Assembly: GCF_003131185.1 (NCBI RefSeq) | Contig: NZ_QFFU01000008.1 | Span: 1 to 64,000, forward strand | DNA: 64,000 nt | Source: Pseudomonas ovata | GTDB taxonomy: Bacteria > Pseudomonadota > Gammaproteobacteria > Pseudomonadales > Pseudomonadaceae | Reading direction: 5' to 3' | Part shown: piece after piece, positions 27,613 to 36,258 of the stretch | Layout of the letters: each line of letters starts with the position of its first letter | Numbering within the stretch: the stretch's first letter is position 1 | Made by a program: the position numbers and the translations under genes | The notes under the pieces: model-generated | The model's input: the letters and a program-made list of their open reading frames with translations, nothing else | Told to the model about the DNA's origin: nothing | The model's database searches: none

Positions 27613-28311
27613 ATGCAAACCCCTTCGAAAAAATTCGTTGTCGATATCTGGTCTGATTATGTGTGTCCTTGGTGCTGGATTGCCAAGCGTCGTTTTGAAA
27701 AAGCGCTCGAAAACTTCCCGCAGAAAGACGATGTACAGGTCAACGTTCGGGCCTATCGACTGGCTGCAAATCACGCCCCTGAACCGATGGTCGCAGCACT
27801 GAAACGTAAGCTCGGCAACCCAGATTCCGCAGCAGCGATGATGAACACTGTGAGTAAATATGGCCAGGCCGACGGGCTGGATTACCGCTTCGACACTATG
27901 ATGTTCGGCGATACTGCTGATGCTCATGTCTTGGTGAAAGCGGTTGAAGACGGGACAGTGAAAAAGCGCCTTGTGGAAGCGCTGTACGAACAAAGCACCA
28001 GCCACGGTAAGTCACTTTTTGATCGCGCCAGCTTGGCGGTGATTGCGAAAGATGCAGGTGTGTCGGATGCGGCAATTCAATTGGCGTGGTCATCTGTAGA
28101 ACTGCGCGTAGAGATGGAAGCGGATGAGCATTTTGCCGCCCAGTTGGGTTCTGGCGTGCCTCTCTTCGTCTTCAACAATGAATTCTCTGTTTCCGGTGCA
28201 CAACCTGAAGCTGCTTTTCTTGAAGCGCTCAATCAAATGGTAGAAAGCGCGAAAGTCGTCGATAGCCCATTGATGGGCCAAGTCTGCGGCATCGATGGCT
28301 GCAAAGTTTGA
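27613..28311 (+). CDS. DsbA-family (FrnE-like) thiol oxidoreductase
   Basis: A 232-aa cytosolic DsbA-superfamily protein of the FrnE type: CPWC active site (C18, C21) at the start of a thioredoxin fold, a long helical insert and FGDTADAHVLVKA. FrnE proteins handle disulfides in oxidative stress; 2-hydroxychromene-carboxylate isomerases are related but have Ser in the active site. The C-terminal tail ends CGIDGCKV, a second cysteine pair. No signal peptide. It follows the second TetR gene by 3 bp and precedes a thioredoxin gene. Confidence 0.85.
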   Translation: MQTPSKKFVVDIWSDYVCPWCWIAKRRFEKALENFPQKDDVQVNVRAYRLAANHAPEPMVAALKRKLGNPDSAAAMMNTVSKYGQADGLDYRFDTMMFGDTADAHVLVKAVEDGTVKKRLVEALYEQSTSHGKSLFDRASLAVIAKDAGVSDAAIQLAWSSVELRVEMEADEHFAAQLGSGVPLFVFNNEFSVSGAQPEAAFLEALNQMVESAKVVDSPLMGQVCGIDGCKV

Positions 28312-28376
28312 TCGGCAACGGAACGTGGCACTCACAAGGTGCCCCCCTTTTCCTTAACACAACACGTGAGACCCAA

Positions 28377-28706
28377 ATGAGCCGTATCGTTGAGTTGAGC
28401 GCTCCCCAATTTGCCCGCTTTGTTGCCAAAGGCAGCAGTGTCGTACTGTTCTCAGCATCTTGGTGCAAACCTTGTAAAGAGATGAAGCCAGTCTTCGTGG
28501 ACTTGGAAGCAAAGCTCCATGCTCTGGCAGTGTTTGGAAAAATTGATATTGCGGTATCGCCGACGATTGCGCAGATGTATGGCATTCGCACTGTGCCGTC
28601 CTTGGCAGTGTTCCACGAAGGCCGATTGTTGAAAGTCTTCGCCGGGTCTAAATCAGTTTCAGCCTTGAAAAAAGCAATCGTCACTGAGTTGGAGGACGCT
28701 AGCTAA
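28377..28706 (+). CDS. Thioredoxin-family protein
   Basis: A 109-aa thioredoxin with active site WCKPC (C30, C33) and the cis-proline segment TVPSLAVFHEG. It lacks a signal peptide. The start at 28377 (MSRIVELSA) has a weak GAG upstream; an in-frame extension of 23 codons has no homology-like sequence. It is the last gene of the operon and converges on the Kef-type antiporter gene, 29 bp apart. Thioredoxin next to KefB also occurs in heat/chlorine tolerance islands of Enterobacteriaceae, though there both are co-directional. Confidence 0.85.
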   Translation: MSRIVELSAPQFARFVAKGSSVVLFSASWCKPCKEMKPVFVDLEAKLHALAVFGKIDIAVSPTIAQMYGIRTVPSLAVFHEGRLLKVFAGSKSVSALKKAIVTELEDAS

Positions 28707-28735
28707 ACAAGCATCCTCCTCAACCGGTAAGTCAG

Positions 28736-30562
28736 TCAGCTATCTGGCTCGCTGCGTGGAAGGCTCACCTTTCCTGGGCCTACGTCAATTGGATGAGCGC
28801 GATCTTCATTGAATATTTCCGTTAGTAAAGCGTTGGCTCGTTTGTAAGCGTCGTACTTGAATTCGGTATCGTCCTCGGGCTGAGCGGCCATCTCTTCTAG
28901 CATTTCCAAGTTCAGGCGACGGAATTGATCCGCACGCTCACGAGCTTCGTAGCGTCCTATCCCGAGTTGCTCCAAAGCCCTGCGCCCCAGGGACAATGCG
29001 CTTTCAAATGTCTCTCGCTCGACTTCTTCCACTCCCATCTGACGTAGGGTAATGATGTGCCCCATATCTCGAGCGCGTACCACCAGTTTTAGGGATGGAA
29101 AATGCTCCTGGGCCAACTTGGTCAGTGCCAGGTTATCGTCCTGATTATCGATGGCGTTGATCAGCACCACGGCTTGAGCAGCGCCCGCTGCGTGCAGTAA
29201 GTCGAGGCGGGTGGCATCCCCGTAGAACACCTTCACCCCGAACTTTCGCAGTGTCTCGATGTGGTCGGGATCATGATCCAATACCACGACTTCAAAACCA
29301 CAAGACATCAGCAGTCGCCCAGCGATCTGCCCGAATCGACCGAAGCCAGCAATGATGACCCGAGGGTTGCTCTGATCAATGGTGTCAGCTTCATTGCTGC
29401 CCTGTTTGCTCGACGACTCCAGGTGATTGAGCAAAAGGATCAACAAAGGCGTCACACACATCGACAACGCCACCGCTAGCGTTAGACTCTTACCCCAAGG
29501 GTCGACCAAGATGCCGGCGACGGTCGCTGCGCCAAATACTACAAAGGCAAACTCACTTCCCTGTCCAAGGAACACCGCCTGCCATGAGTGCTGATCACTT
29601 GGGACATTCAGGAAGCGCCCCAGGAGCTTGATCACGAGCAGCTTGATCAGGATAAAGCCCAAGGTCAGAGTGATGACTTTCAGCGGCGAATCGATCAGCG
29701 TTCCGAAGTCAATCGACATGCCTACGCTGATGAAGAACAGACCCAGCAATAGTCCTTTGAAGGGTTCAATATCGCTTTCCAGAGCGTGGCGATATTCCGA
29801 GCTGGCCAAGAGAACACCGGCCAGGAAGGCGCCCATGGCCATGGATAAGCCGGCCTCTTCCAACAAGAGACCGAACCCGAACACCAGGAACAGTGCGACG
29901 GCACTGAAGATTTCCCTCAAGCCGGAGCGCGCTACAAAGCGAAGGGCAGGGCGAGATACGTATTGGCCCAGGAGAACCACTGCGACAATCGCCCCGACGA
30001 TTTTTGCGATGGACAGGGCCAACTCTGCACCTGAGGGCGTACCACCATTTGCGGCCAGCAGTGGGATCATGGCCACTAGGGGAATCGCCGCGATGTCCTG
30101 CAAAAGCAACACGGCAAAACTGCTGCGACCCACTGCGGTGGAGTTCATGTTTCGCTCGGTCATGGCCTGCATCGCGATAGCAGTCGAGGACAGGCTTAAC
30201 GTCAGCCCTACCAGCAGCGCAGCCGTCCAGTTCAAGCCAAGTGCAGCGCAAAATATTGCGATGGCCGCACCGCATGCCAGCATCTGCAAAGCGCCACCGC
30301 CGAACACCATGCGGCGCATGGCCCAAAGGCGTTTGGGGTCGAGTTCGAGGCCAATGATGAACAGCATCAACACCACGCCGATTTCAGCAAAGTGCAGGAT
30401 GGACTCGACATCGGTCACAAGCTTCAAACCCCATGGGCCGATAAGGCAGCCGGCTATTAGGTAGCCTAGAACCGGGCCAAGCCCTAACCGAACGGCGATT
30501 GGGACTATCAAGGCAGCTGAGCCCAGGTAGATCAGCATTTCAATCAGACTGTGAGTGTCCAT
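28736..30562 (-). CDS. kefB: Kef-type K+/H+ antiporter (CPA2) with RCK_N domain
   Basis: A 608-aa inner-membrane antiporter: about 12-13 helices (1-380) including [12 protein letters not shown], then a cytosolic RCK_N/TrkA-N domain ([13 protein letters not shown] near 405-420) ending in a helical tail. Kef systems extrude K+ and acidify the cell when glutathione adducts of electrophiles accumulate. It is translated directly after its ancillary oxidoreductase (1-base junction). The KefB versus KefC subgroup is not decided by sight; pairing with KefG-like and stress genes favours an electrophile-response role. Confidence 0.88.
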   Translation of the reverse strand: MDTHSLIEMLIYLGSAALIVPIAVRLGLGPVLGYLIAGCLIGPWGLKLVTDVESILHFAEIGVVLMLFIIGLELDPKRLWAMRRMVFGGGALQMLACGAAIAIFCAALGLNWTAALLVGLTLSLSSTAIAMQAMTERNMNSTAVGRSSFAVLLLQDIAAIPLVAMIPLLAANGGTPSGAELALSIAKIVGAIVAVVLLGQYVSRPALRFVARSGLREIFSAVALFLVFGFGLLLEEAGLSMAMGAFLAGVLLASSEYRHALESDIEPFKGLLLGLFFISVGMSIDFGTLIDSPLKVITLTLGFILIKLLVIKLLGRFLNVPSDQHSWQAVFLGQGSEFAFVVFGAATVAGILVDPWGKSLTLAVALSMCVTPLLILLLNHLESSSKQGSNEADTIDQSNPRVIIAGFGRFGQIAGRLLMSCGFEVVVLDHDPDHIETLRKFGVKVFYGDATRLDLLHAAGAAQAVVLINAIDNQDDNLALTKLAQEHFPSLKLVVRARDMGHIITLRQMGVEEVERETFESALSLGRRALEQLGIGRYEARERADQFRRLNLEMLEEMAAQPEDDTEFKYDAYKRANALLTEIFNEDRAHPIDVGPGKVSLPRSEPDS

Positions 30563-31084
30563 TCAATCTTCCTTCCATGACGTCAGGCGTTCGCCATAAA
30601 TATGGATCTGCTTGAGCAGTGCGGTTTGATCTGCTCTGTAAGCGCCATGGACTGCAACTGGGCTTAGCCAATGCATCCCGCAGTAACTCGCCGTTGCCTG
30701 AAGGGGCTGAGACAGTACGGCAAAACCTGGGTAGTCGCCGCCTTCAAAATGATCATGCTCTCCACCGGTAGTCACGGCCCACAGCAGTTTTTTGTTTTTC
30801 AAAGCAGTGCCACCCGCGCCGTAGGCCCAGCCCTGAGTGAAGACCTTATCGATCCACAGCTTCAAGAGAGGTGGGTAGCTATACCAGTACAGAGGGTGTT
30901 GCAGAACCAGAAGATCTGCCTGTTCCACCGCCCTCTGCTCAGCTTCAACGTCGATATTGAAATCGGGGTAGAGGTCGTACAGCGAACGGATTGCGACATC
31001 GGGATTGTTGGCTGCCAGCTTGAGCATCAACATGTTGACGTTGGATTTATCAGGGTAAGGATGGGCGTAAATGATCAAAATCAC
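30563..31084 (-). CDS. kefG: Kef ancillary NAD(P)H:quinone oxidoreductase (KefF/KefG-like)
   Basis: A 173-aa flavodoxin-fold quinone reductase of the KefF/KefG family: MILIIYAHPYPDKSNVN at the start, then VLQHPLYWYSYPPLLKLWID and VFTQGWAYG. In E. coli such proteins bind and activate the Kef channel and reduce quinones. Here it sits immediately upstream of the kefB-like gene with no gap, supporting a complex. KefF is equally possible by sequence inspection. Confidence 0.85.
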   Translation of the reverse strand: MILIIYAHPYPDKSNVNMLMLKLAANNPDVAIRSLYDLYPDFNIDVEAEQRAVEQADLLVLQHPLYWYSYPPLLKLWIDKVFTQGWAYGAGGTALKNKKLLWAVTTGGEHDHFEGGDYPGFAVLSQPLQATASYCGMHWLSPVAVHGAYRADQTALLKQIHIYGERLTSWKED

Positions 31085-31125
31085 GGAGTAGTCCCCACAA
31101 ACCTGGCGTTCTTTAAGAACGGAAA

Positions 31126-31171
31126 AGCTCCCTGTTCGTTGAGCATAACCGCACTCAACGAACAGGGAGCT
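31126..31171 (-). terminator. Strong intrinsic terminator after the tautomerase gene
   Basis: The 18-bp perfect arms AGCTCCCTGTTCGTTGAG (31126-31143) and 31154-31171 enclose a 10-base loop. On the minus strand the stem is followed by TTTT, so it ends the AhpD-OYE-tautomerase transcript and isolates it from kefG. Confidence 0.85.
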
Positions 31172-31191
31172 AATGACCTGAAGGTGAAGCC

Positions 31192-31410
31192 TTACTGGCC
31201 GGCTTGCAGCTTCAATACTTCCTGCGCAGTCACAGGTTTGCCAGCAATACCCCAGTCTCCGCTCTTAACCTCTTCGAAGATGACCCAGGTGAGGGCACGC
31301 ATGTTTTCTCCCTCTACCGATACCATGGCGTCAGTCACTTTGCGGATGACCTCGGCTTTTTGCTCGTCGGTAAAAACGCCTTCAATACCTTTGATAGTCA
31401 CGAGTGGCAT
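31192..31410 (-). CDS. 4-oxalocrotonate tautomerase family protein
   Basis: A 72-aa protein starting MPLVTIKGIEGVFTDEQK. Pro-2, which becomes the N-terminal catalytic base after Met removal, is present. WVIFEEVKSGDWGIAGKPVT matches the family's middle part. 4-OT-type proteins tautomerise 2-hydroxymuconate-like acids or dehalogenate small acids; the substrate here is unknown. It is co-transcribed 30 bp after the OYE gene in a stress operon, so an electrophilic enone product is a plausible substrate. Confidence 0.85.
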   Translation of the reverse strand: MPLVTIKGIEGVFTDEQKAEVIRKVTDAMVSVEGENMRALTWVIFEEVKSGDWGIAGKPVTAQEVLKLQAGQ

Positions 31411-31440
31411 GGTGTTCTCCTAAATGTTTGGGATGGGATA

Positions 31441-32547
31441 TCAAGCGTTGGCCGCTGCGTATTCCGGATAATCGGTGTAACCCTTATCAATCGAATCGCT
31501 TACACCGTAGTAGGTCGCGCGATCACCTTCGGCCAATGGCCAATCGTTCTGCATACGCTCTACCAGATCAGGGTTGGCAATGTAGGCGGTGCCAAAGGCA
31601 ATCAGATCTAGCTCGCCTTTGGCCAGCTCAGACTCTGCGATCTCCTTGGTGAAGCCGCCCGCAGCCATCAAGGTGCCCTTGTACGCTTCACGGAATGCTG
31701 CGCCGAAACCAGGTGGTGTTTGTGCGGCAAGGATGGTCGGTTGGTAGTTCAGATGAACAAATGCCAGCTCTCGCTCGTTGAGGGCAGCCGCCATACTCAT
31801 CCAAGTTTCTTCTTCGCCTTCGTACACACCGAAGTCATAGAGGCGACCAAACGGAGAGAAGCGCACACCGATCTTCGACCCACCGATTTCAGCAGCAATC
31901 GCATCAATCGTTTCCAGCAGGAAACGCTGACGGTTCGCGATAGAGCCGCCGTACTGATCAGTACGAGTGTTCAGAGCGCTGCTCAGGAATTGGTCGAATA
32001 GGAAGCCGTTGGCTGCCATGATTTCGATACCGTCAAAGCCGGCGTCCATGGCCATCCGCGCGGACTTCACGAAGTCAGCGATGACGCGTTTCACTTCTTC
32101 AGTTTCCAGCGCACGTGGAGCGCTGGGCTGTACCGGGCCAGCTTTGCCAGGTTCGATCCAGGCATACACCGTAGTGTCCACCGCAGGCACTGTGCCCGAG
32201 GAGACCGGCACTATGCCGTGAACCGATACATGGGACATGCGACCAACGTGCCAGAGCTGAGCAAAAATTTTCCCACCCTTGGCATGCACCGCGTCAGTCA
32301 CTTTGCGCCAGCCTGGTAAGTGCACATCCTCATAAATGCCAGGGGTGTACAGATAGCCGCGAGCCTCATCGGAAATAGGCAGGCCTTCGGTGATCAGCAA
32401 ACCGGCAGAAGCACGTTGCGCGTAGTAAAGCGCGTTGGATTCATTCGGAATGTTGTTCAAGGTTCGGGTGCGAGTCATGGGGGCCATGACAACGCGGTTT
32501 TTCAAAGGAGTACCGGCCAGATCGTAAGGAGTGAACAGCTTATTCAT
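31441..32547 (-). CDS. Old yellow enzyme-type alkene reductase (NemA-like)
   Basis: A 368-aa FMN-dependent ene-reductase. N-terminal MAPMTRTRTLNN, the flavin segment QLWHVGRMSHVSVHG (about 97-111), and QYGGSIANRQRF are family hallmarks. The substrate-binding pair, His-x-x-Asn/His in OYE1 and NemA, reads M177-A-A-N180 here, so the first hydrogen-bond donor is replaced by Met. It reduces electrophilic C=C or nitro groups with NADPH. It lies between the AhpD-like and tautomerase genes in one operon. Confidence 0.9.
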   Translation of the reverse strand: MNKLFTPYDLAGTPLKNRVVMAPMTRTRTLNNIPNESNALYYAQRASAGLLITEGLPISDEARGYLYTPGIYEDVHLPGWRKVTDAVHAKGGKIFAQLWHVGRMSHVSVHGIVPVSSGTVPAVDTTVYAWIEPGKAGPVQPSAPRALETEEVKRVIADFVKSARMAMDAGFDGIEIMAANGFLFDQFLSSALNTRTDQYGGSIANRQRFLLETIDAIAAEIGGSKIGVRFSPFGRLYDFGVYEGEEETWMSMAAALNERELAFVHLNYQPTILAAQTPPGFGAAFREAYKGTLMAAGGFTKEIAESELAKGELDLIAFGTAYIANPDLVERMQNDWPLAEGDRATYYGVSDSIDKGYTDYPEYAAANA

Positions 32548-32590
32548 GATTTATCTCGACGTCGTTGAAGGGAGAAATTCGGCGTTTGAT

Positions 32591-32923
32591 TTAGGACTTG
32601 TCGAACGCGTCGAGTACGTGGGTGCTGTAAACCATCGCAGCACCAGCATTCATGTTGATCGCCACACCCAAGGCTTCAGCTACCTCTTCACTGGTTATGC
32701 CGAGCTTCTTGGCTTCAGCAGCATGGAAGGCAATGCAGCCATCGCAGCGTGTCGTCACGGCCACTGCAAGGGAGATGAGCTCGCGAGTCTTGGCGTCCAG
32801 ATGGTTGGTTTTCCCACCGGCGGCGCCGAGAGCGGCCATGCCTTTCATCGTTTCTGGCGACAGGCCGTTGAGCTCTACCAAACGAGTATTGATGTCTTTG
32901 CGGGTTTGCTTCCAATCTTGCAT
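32591..32923 (-). CDS. AhpD-like/carboxymuconolactone decarboxylase family protein
   Basis: A 110-aa alkylhydroperoxidase D-like protein with the redox motif CDGCIAFH (C60, C63, H67) and an upstream conserved ELISLAVAVTT. Such proteins reduce peroxides or accept electrons in thiol relays. The start at 32923 (MQDWKQTRKD) fits the promoter 50 bp upstream; a longer in-frame reading would overlap that promoter. It heads the operon AhpD-like - OYE - tautomerase. Confidence 0.88.
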   Translation of the reverse strand: MQDWKQTRKDINTRLVELNGLSPETMKGMAALGAAGGKTNHLDAKTRELISLAVAVTTRCDGCIAFHAAEAKKLGITSEEVAEALGVAINMNAGAAMVYSTHVLDAFDKS

Positions 32924-32972
32924 GGGATTCTCACAGGGATGGCGTTGGTTGCATGATTTAAGATCTTCAATA

Positions 32973-33001
32973 AAGCTACCATCCAGTTGGTAGGCTTTCA
33001 A
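32973..33001 (-). promoter_or_regulatory. Promoter of the AhpD-OYE-tautomerase operon with internal operator
   Basis: On the minus strand TTGAAA (32996-33001), a 17-bp spacer and TAGCTT (32973-32978). The palindrome CTACCATCCAGTTGGTAG (32976-32993) fills the spacer, the same design as the osmC promoter. One of the two nearby TetR proteins is the likely repressor. Confidence 0.65.
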
Positions 33002-33028
33002 CGGCTCTGTGATGATTTTTAATATCAA

Positions 33029-33582
33029 CGCAATCGAATAAACACTGTTTTGTTGATTTTTTGGAAGAGAATGCGAGTGGAAAATGCTGCTCAGCTTGCT
33101 AGAAGCTAATCTGTTAGGTTAGCCAGCAACCCACTCATGGGATTCCAAGGGAGCTCCCGGAGGTCTGAGAAAGCCTTGGAAATTGCTCGACAGCATTGTC
33201 GGTCTATGCAGAGTCTTCTTTGTCACAAGCTCGGCAGGTATGTGGGAAAGCCCTGCACCCAAGACTTTCCTATTCTGGGGAGGCGGCTGTCAGATACCTT
33301 AGCCGGTGGTTAGGTGGCAGGTGACTGTCGGTCTTTTGACGCCTGATGCTGTCCCCCCGGTCTTGTACCGAAGGCAGGGTAGACTCTCTAAATAGAAGCT
33401 CAACGACCTGCTCAGCGTCCGGCGCATTTGAGGTATAAGAAGCTGGTAGGTGAAGCCATCTGGCTGGTACTGATAGGTTCGTTGCAAATGGTTAGGTTGC
33501 GGCTTATGAACCCGCAACCAGTCTGGCTCTATAACTCAGGTCGTTTTCCCTCATTTTTGACTTTTTCAGCTCAGGGCTAGAC
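33029..33582. other. Gene-free stretch between stress and anti-phage modules
   Basis: 554 bp without a supportable gene. Open frames on the minus strand (33299-33517) lack a ribosome-binding site and a recognisable protein. GC-rich patches such as GGTCTTTTGACGCCTGATGC near 33330 look like decayed mobile DNA, but I cannot name it. The promoter of the OLD-nuclease operon should be in its right part. Confidence 0.4.
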
Positions 33583-35145
33583 ATGCACACCATAAGGAAA
33601 GTGGTCATTCAGAATTTCAAAAAATTCAAATCTCTCACGCTCGATTTCGAAGCAGGAAAGAATGTGTTGATTGGCAACAATGAGGCAGGGAAAAGCAGCA
33701 TTTTGCTCGCTCTAGACCTCGCGCTCGGCGGGAGCCGCAACCGCATTGAAGCTCTGGGTGCAGAAGCACTGCTCAACAAGGATTCGGTGAACACCTTCCT
33801 TGCTGGGGAGAAGAGCCTAGAGAAACTACCTGAGCTGATAGTCGACGTTTTCCTAGAGGAAGGTGACGACGAAAGACTCTACGGAACCAACAATGCCCAC
33901 CAGCGCCAGACTGACGGCGTGCGCATGATACTTGCGGTGATGGCTGAGTATGGCGAAGCGGTGCAAGCCATCTTGGCTGATGATCAACCGAACTTCCCAT
34001 TCGAATATTACGCAGTGCGGTTTGAAACGTTCGCCGGCAGGCCCTATGCAGCATTCAACCGCCCGATTAAGCACATGATGCTAGACGGTTCACGTATTGA
34101 TGGCGATCACGCGTCTCGTGAATACACCCGAGCCGTGTACGCTTTCAACGCACCCGCAGAAGACCGGTACAAGCTTGAAAACCTGTATCGCCAGGGCAAG
34201 CAGGCGTTTACAGGACAACACCTCGCAGCGCTCAACGCTGACCTACCCGCGTATCAGTTTGACGTACGGAGTGGAGTCCGGTCGAACCTGGAAACTGACC
34301 TAATCATCACGGAAGATAATATTCCGCTTGAGAACCATGGCAAAGGAAGGCAGTGCTTCATCAAGACCGAATTTGCGCTGAGCAAGCATAAGCAAGGCGG
34401 CTTGGACGTAATGCTCTTGGAGGAGCCTGAGAACCACCTCAGCCATTCCTCCATGAAAGCACTTGTCGCCAAGCTAGCGGAGAACGAGAGCACCCAGCTT
34501 TTCATTGCAACCCACAGCAGCCATATCTGCTCAAGGCTTGATCTTCGGCATGCCCTTTTGATCGGCCCGAATGCAGCTGCTGGCTCACTTAAAGCCCTAT
34601 CACCTGACACCGCAGAATTCTTCATGAAGGCCCCGGACAACAACGTCCTGGAGTTCGCGCTCTCGAAGAAGGTGATATTGGTTGAAGGTGATGCTGAATT
34701 CATCCTGGTAGAAGAGTTCTATAAGCAATGTACAAATGGGCGTCTACCGCATGTCGATGACGTTCACATAATCTCTATTGGGGGCACCAGCTTCAAAAGG
34801 TACATGGAGCTCGCTAACCTGCTCGGAATTCGAGTCGCAGCCATACGAGACAATGACAAGGATTATCAGAAAAACTGCGTAGAAAACTACGTCGACTTCG
34901 CTTCGGATAATGCCAAAGTCTTTGCCGACAAAGACAATGCCCGTTCAACCTTCGAAATAGGGTTGCACAACGACAACGAGGAAACCTGCAAGACCGTCTT
35001 CGGCCCAGGACGAAAAACCCTCTCCCCCTTGGAATATATGCTGGCAAACAAGGCAGAAGCCGCGTTTGAGCTGCTCAAGGGAAAGCCAGGCGAGCTCACC
35101 GTTCCTGCCTACATCGCGGAGGCAATCCAATGGATAAACGAGTGA
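33583..35145 (+). CDS. OLD-family ATP-dependent endonuclease (GajA-like)
   Basis: A 520-aa protein: an N-terminal ABC/SMC-type ATPase with Walker A GNNEAGKSS (31-39), signature-like NHGKGRQ (251-257), Walker B VMLLEEPENH (276-285) and switch His311, then a C-terminal TOPRIM nuclease with VEGDAE (E369, E372) and RDNDKD (D423, D425). This is the class 2 OLD layout of Gabija GajA, in which nicking is restrained by nucleotides until phage consumes them. It is about 60 residues shorter than Bacillus GajA. It overlaps the helicase gene by 16 bases. Confidence 0.85.
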   Translation: MHTIRKVVIQNFKKFKSLTLDFEAGKNVLIGNNEAGKSSILLALDLALGGSRNRIEALGAEALLNKDSVNTFLAGEKSLEKLPELIVDVFLEEGDDERLYGTNNAHQRQTDGVRMILAVMAEYGEAVQAILADDQPNFPFEYYAVRFETFAGRPYAAFNRPIKHMMLDGSRIDGDHASREYTRAVYAFNAPAEDRYKLENLYRQGKQAFTGQHLAALNADLPAYQFDVRSGVRSNLETDLIITEDNIPLENHGKGRQCFIKTEFALSKHKQGGLDVMLLEEPENHLSHSSMKALVAKLAENESTQLFIATHSSHICSRLDLRHALLIGPNAAAGSLKALSPDTAEFFMKAPDNNVLEFALSKKVILVEGDAEFILVEEFYKQCTNGRLPHVDDVHIISIGGTSFKRYMELANLLGIRVAAIRDNDKDYQKNCVENYVDFASDNAKVFADKDNARSTFEIGLHNDNEETCKTVFGPGRKTLSPLEYMLANKAEAAFELLKGKPGELTVPAYIAEAIQWINE

Positions 35146-36164
35146 TGTTCGCCGTGGCAGGGTCAGGGAAGACCACCCTGCTAGTGAAGCGTCTGAGCCT
35201 AGAAAAGCGCGCACTGATAATCACCTACACGGAGAACAACTATCGCCATTTGCGCGATAGCATCATCAAACGGTTTGGCCATGTCCCAAAAAACATCAAC
35301 CTGCTGAGTTATTTCACGTTCCTTTATAGCTTCTGCTATCGCCCTCTGCTGCAAGTGCATATGCAGACGCGGGGAATCAGCTTTCGAGCTCCGCACGCCC
35401 GTACGTTAAAGCTCAAACGGGACAATATGGCGTATTACGCCACTACAAGCGGCAGCGTTTACCACAATCGCCTCGCAAAGCTCCTAGAGACCGTTAATGC
35501 AATTCCTGACGTGATGGCGCGAATGGAGCGCTTTTACGATGAGTTTTATGTCGACGAAGTTCAAGACCTAGCAGGTCATGATTTCAACCTGCTAATGGCA
35601 TTAGCGAAAGCCAAGGTTGAAATGCTATTTGTAGGTGACTTCTACCAGCATACGTTCGACACCAGTCGTGATGGAAACGTGAACAGCTCGCTACACGCCG
35701 ACATTGGGAAATACGAAAAGCTTTTTCAAAAGGCGGGTGTGACTGTCGACAAGGAAACACTGAGCCGAAGCTGGAGGTGTGGTGTCACCGTATGTGATTT
35801 TATTCGAACACATCTGCAGATTGATATGCAGTCACAGCATACCTACGAAACCGAAATCATTCCTCTGGCCAATCAAGTGGATGCTAACGCCGTACACGCC
35901 GATGGCAACGTGGTGAAGCTGTTCTATCAGGAGCATTACAAGTACGGGTGCCTGTCTAACAACTGGGGCGCCAGTAAGGGTTTGGATCACTACAACGATG
36001 TGTGCGTAGTGCTGGGTACTACTCACTGGAAGATCTACCAGACATCCTCGCTTGCCGCGCTCCCTCCACAGACAAAAAACAAACTCTATGTTGCCTTCTC
36101 ACGGACTCGCGGAAGGCTGTACCTAGCGCCCGAAAAACTTTTCAAACCATTTAAAACGGACTAG
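35130..36164 (+). CDS. Compact UvrD-like SF1 helicase (GajB-like)
   Basis: A 344-aa superfamily 1 helicase with Walker A AGSGKTT (10-16), motif II VDEVQD (141-146), GDFYQHTF (motif III), SRSWRCG (213-219, motif IV), ASKGLDHYNDVCVVL (motif V region) and LYVAFSRTRGRLYL (motif VI). It lacks the large 1B/2B inserts, so it is about two-thirds the size of typical GajB. The ATG lies inside the end of the OLD nuclease gene (16-base overlap), so the two are coupled as in Gabija. In Gabija GajB forms a complex with GajA and supports its activation. Confidence 0.82.
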   Translation: MDKRVMFAVAGSGKTTLLVKRLSLEKRALIITYTENNYRHLRDSIIKRFGHVPKNINLLSYFTFLYSFCYRPLLQVHMQTRGISFRAPHARTLKLKRDNMAYYATTSGSVYHNRLAKLLETVNAIPDVMARMERFYDEFYVDEVQDLAGHDFNLLMALAKAKVEMLFVGDFYQHTFDTSRDGNVNSSLHADIGKYEKLFQKAGVTVDKETLSRSWRCGVTVCDFIRTHLQIDMQSQHTYETEIIPLANQVDANAVHADGNVVKLFYQEHYKYGCLSNNWGASKGLDHYNDVCVVLGTTHWKIYQTSSLAALPPQTKNKLYVAFSRTRGRLYLAPEKLFKPFKTD

Positions 36165-36258
36165 GTCGTAGCCATGGGTGGTGATGTCTGGCGTAAGACC
36201 TTGTCCAGAAAGTATGCTCAGTATGAAGGGGAACCGCTGGGCATGACTCCTAGCGTGA

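Noticed and set aside
28377..30562. Thioredoxin-KefB as the transmissible locus of stress tolerance
   Set aside because: The two genes are convergent here and the small heat-shock protein, ClpK, FtsH and YfdX genes of that locus are absent.
33299..33517. 72-codon minus-strand frame upstream of the OLD nuclease gene
   Set aside because: No ribosome-binding site, basic low-complexity start, no recognisable domain.
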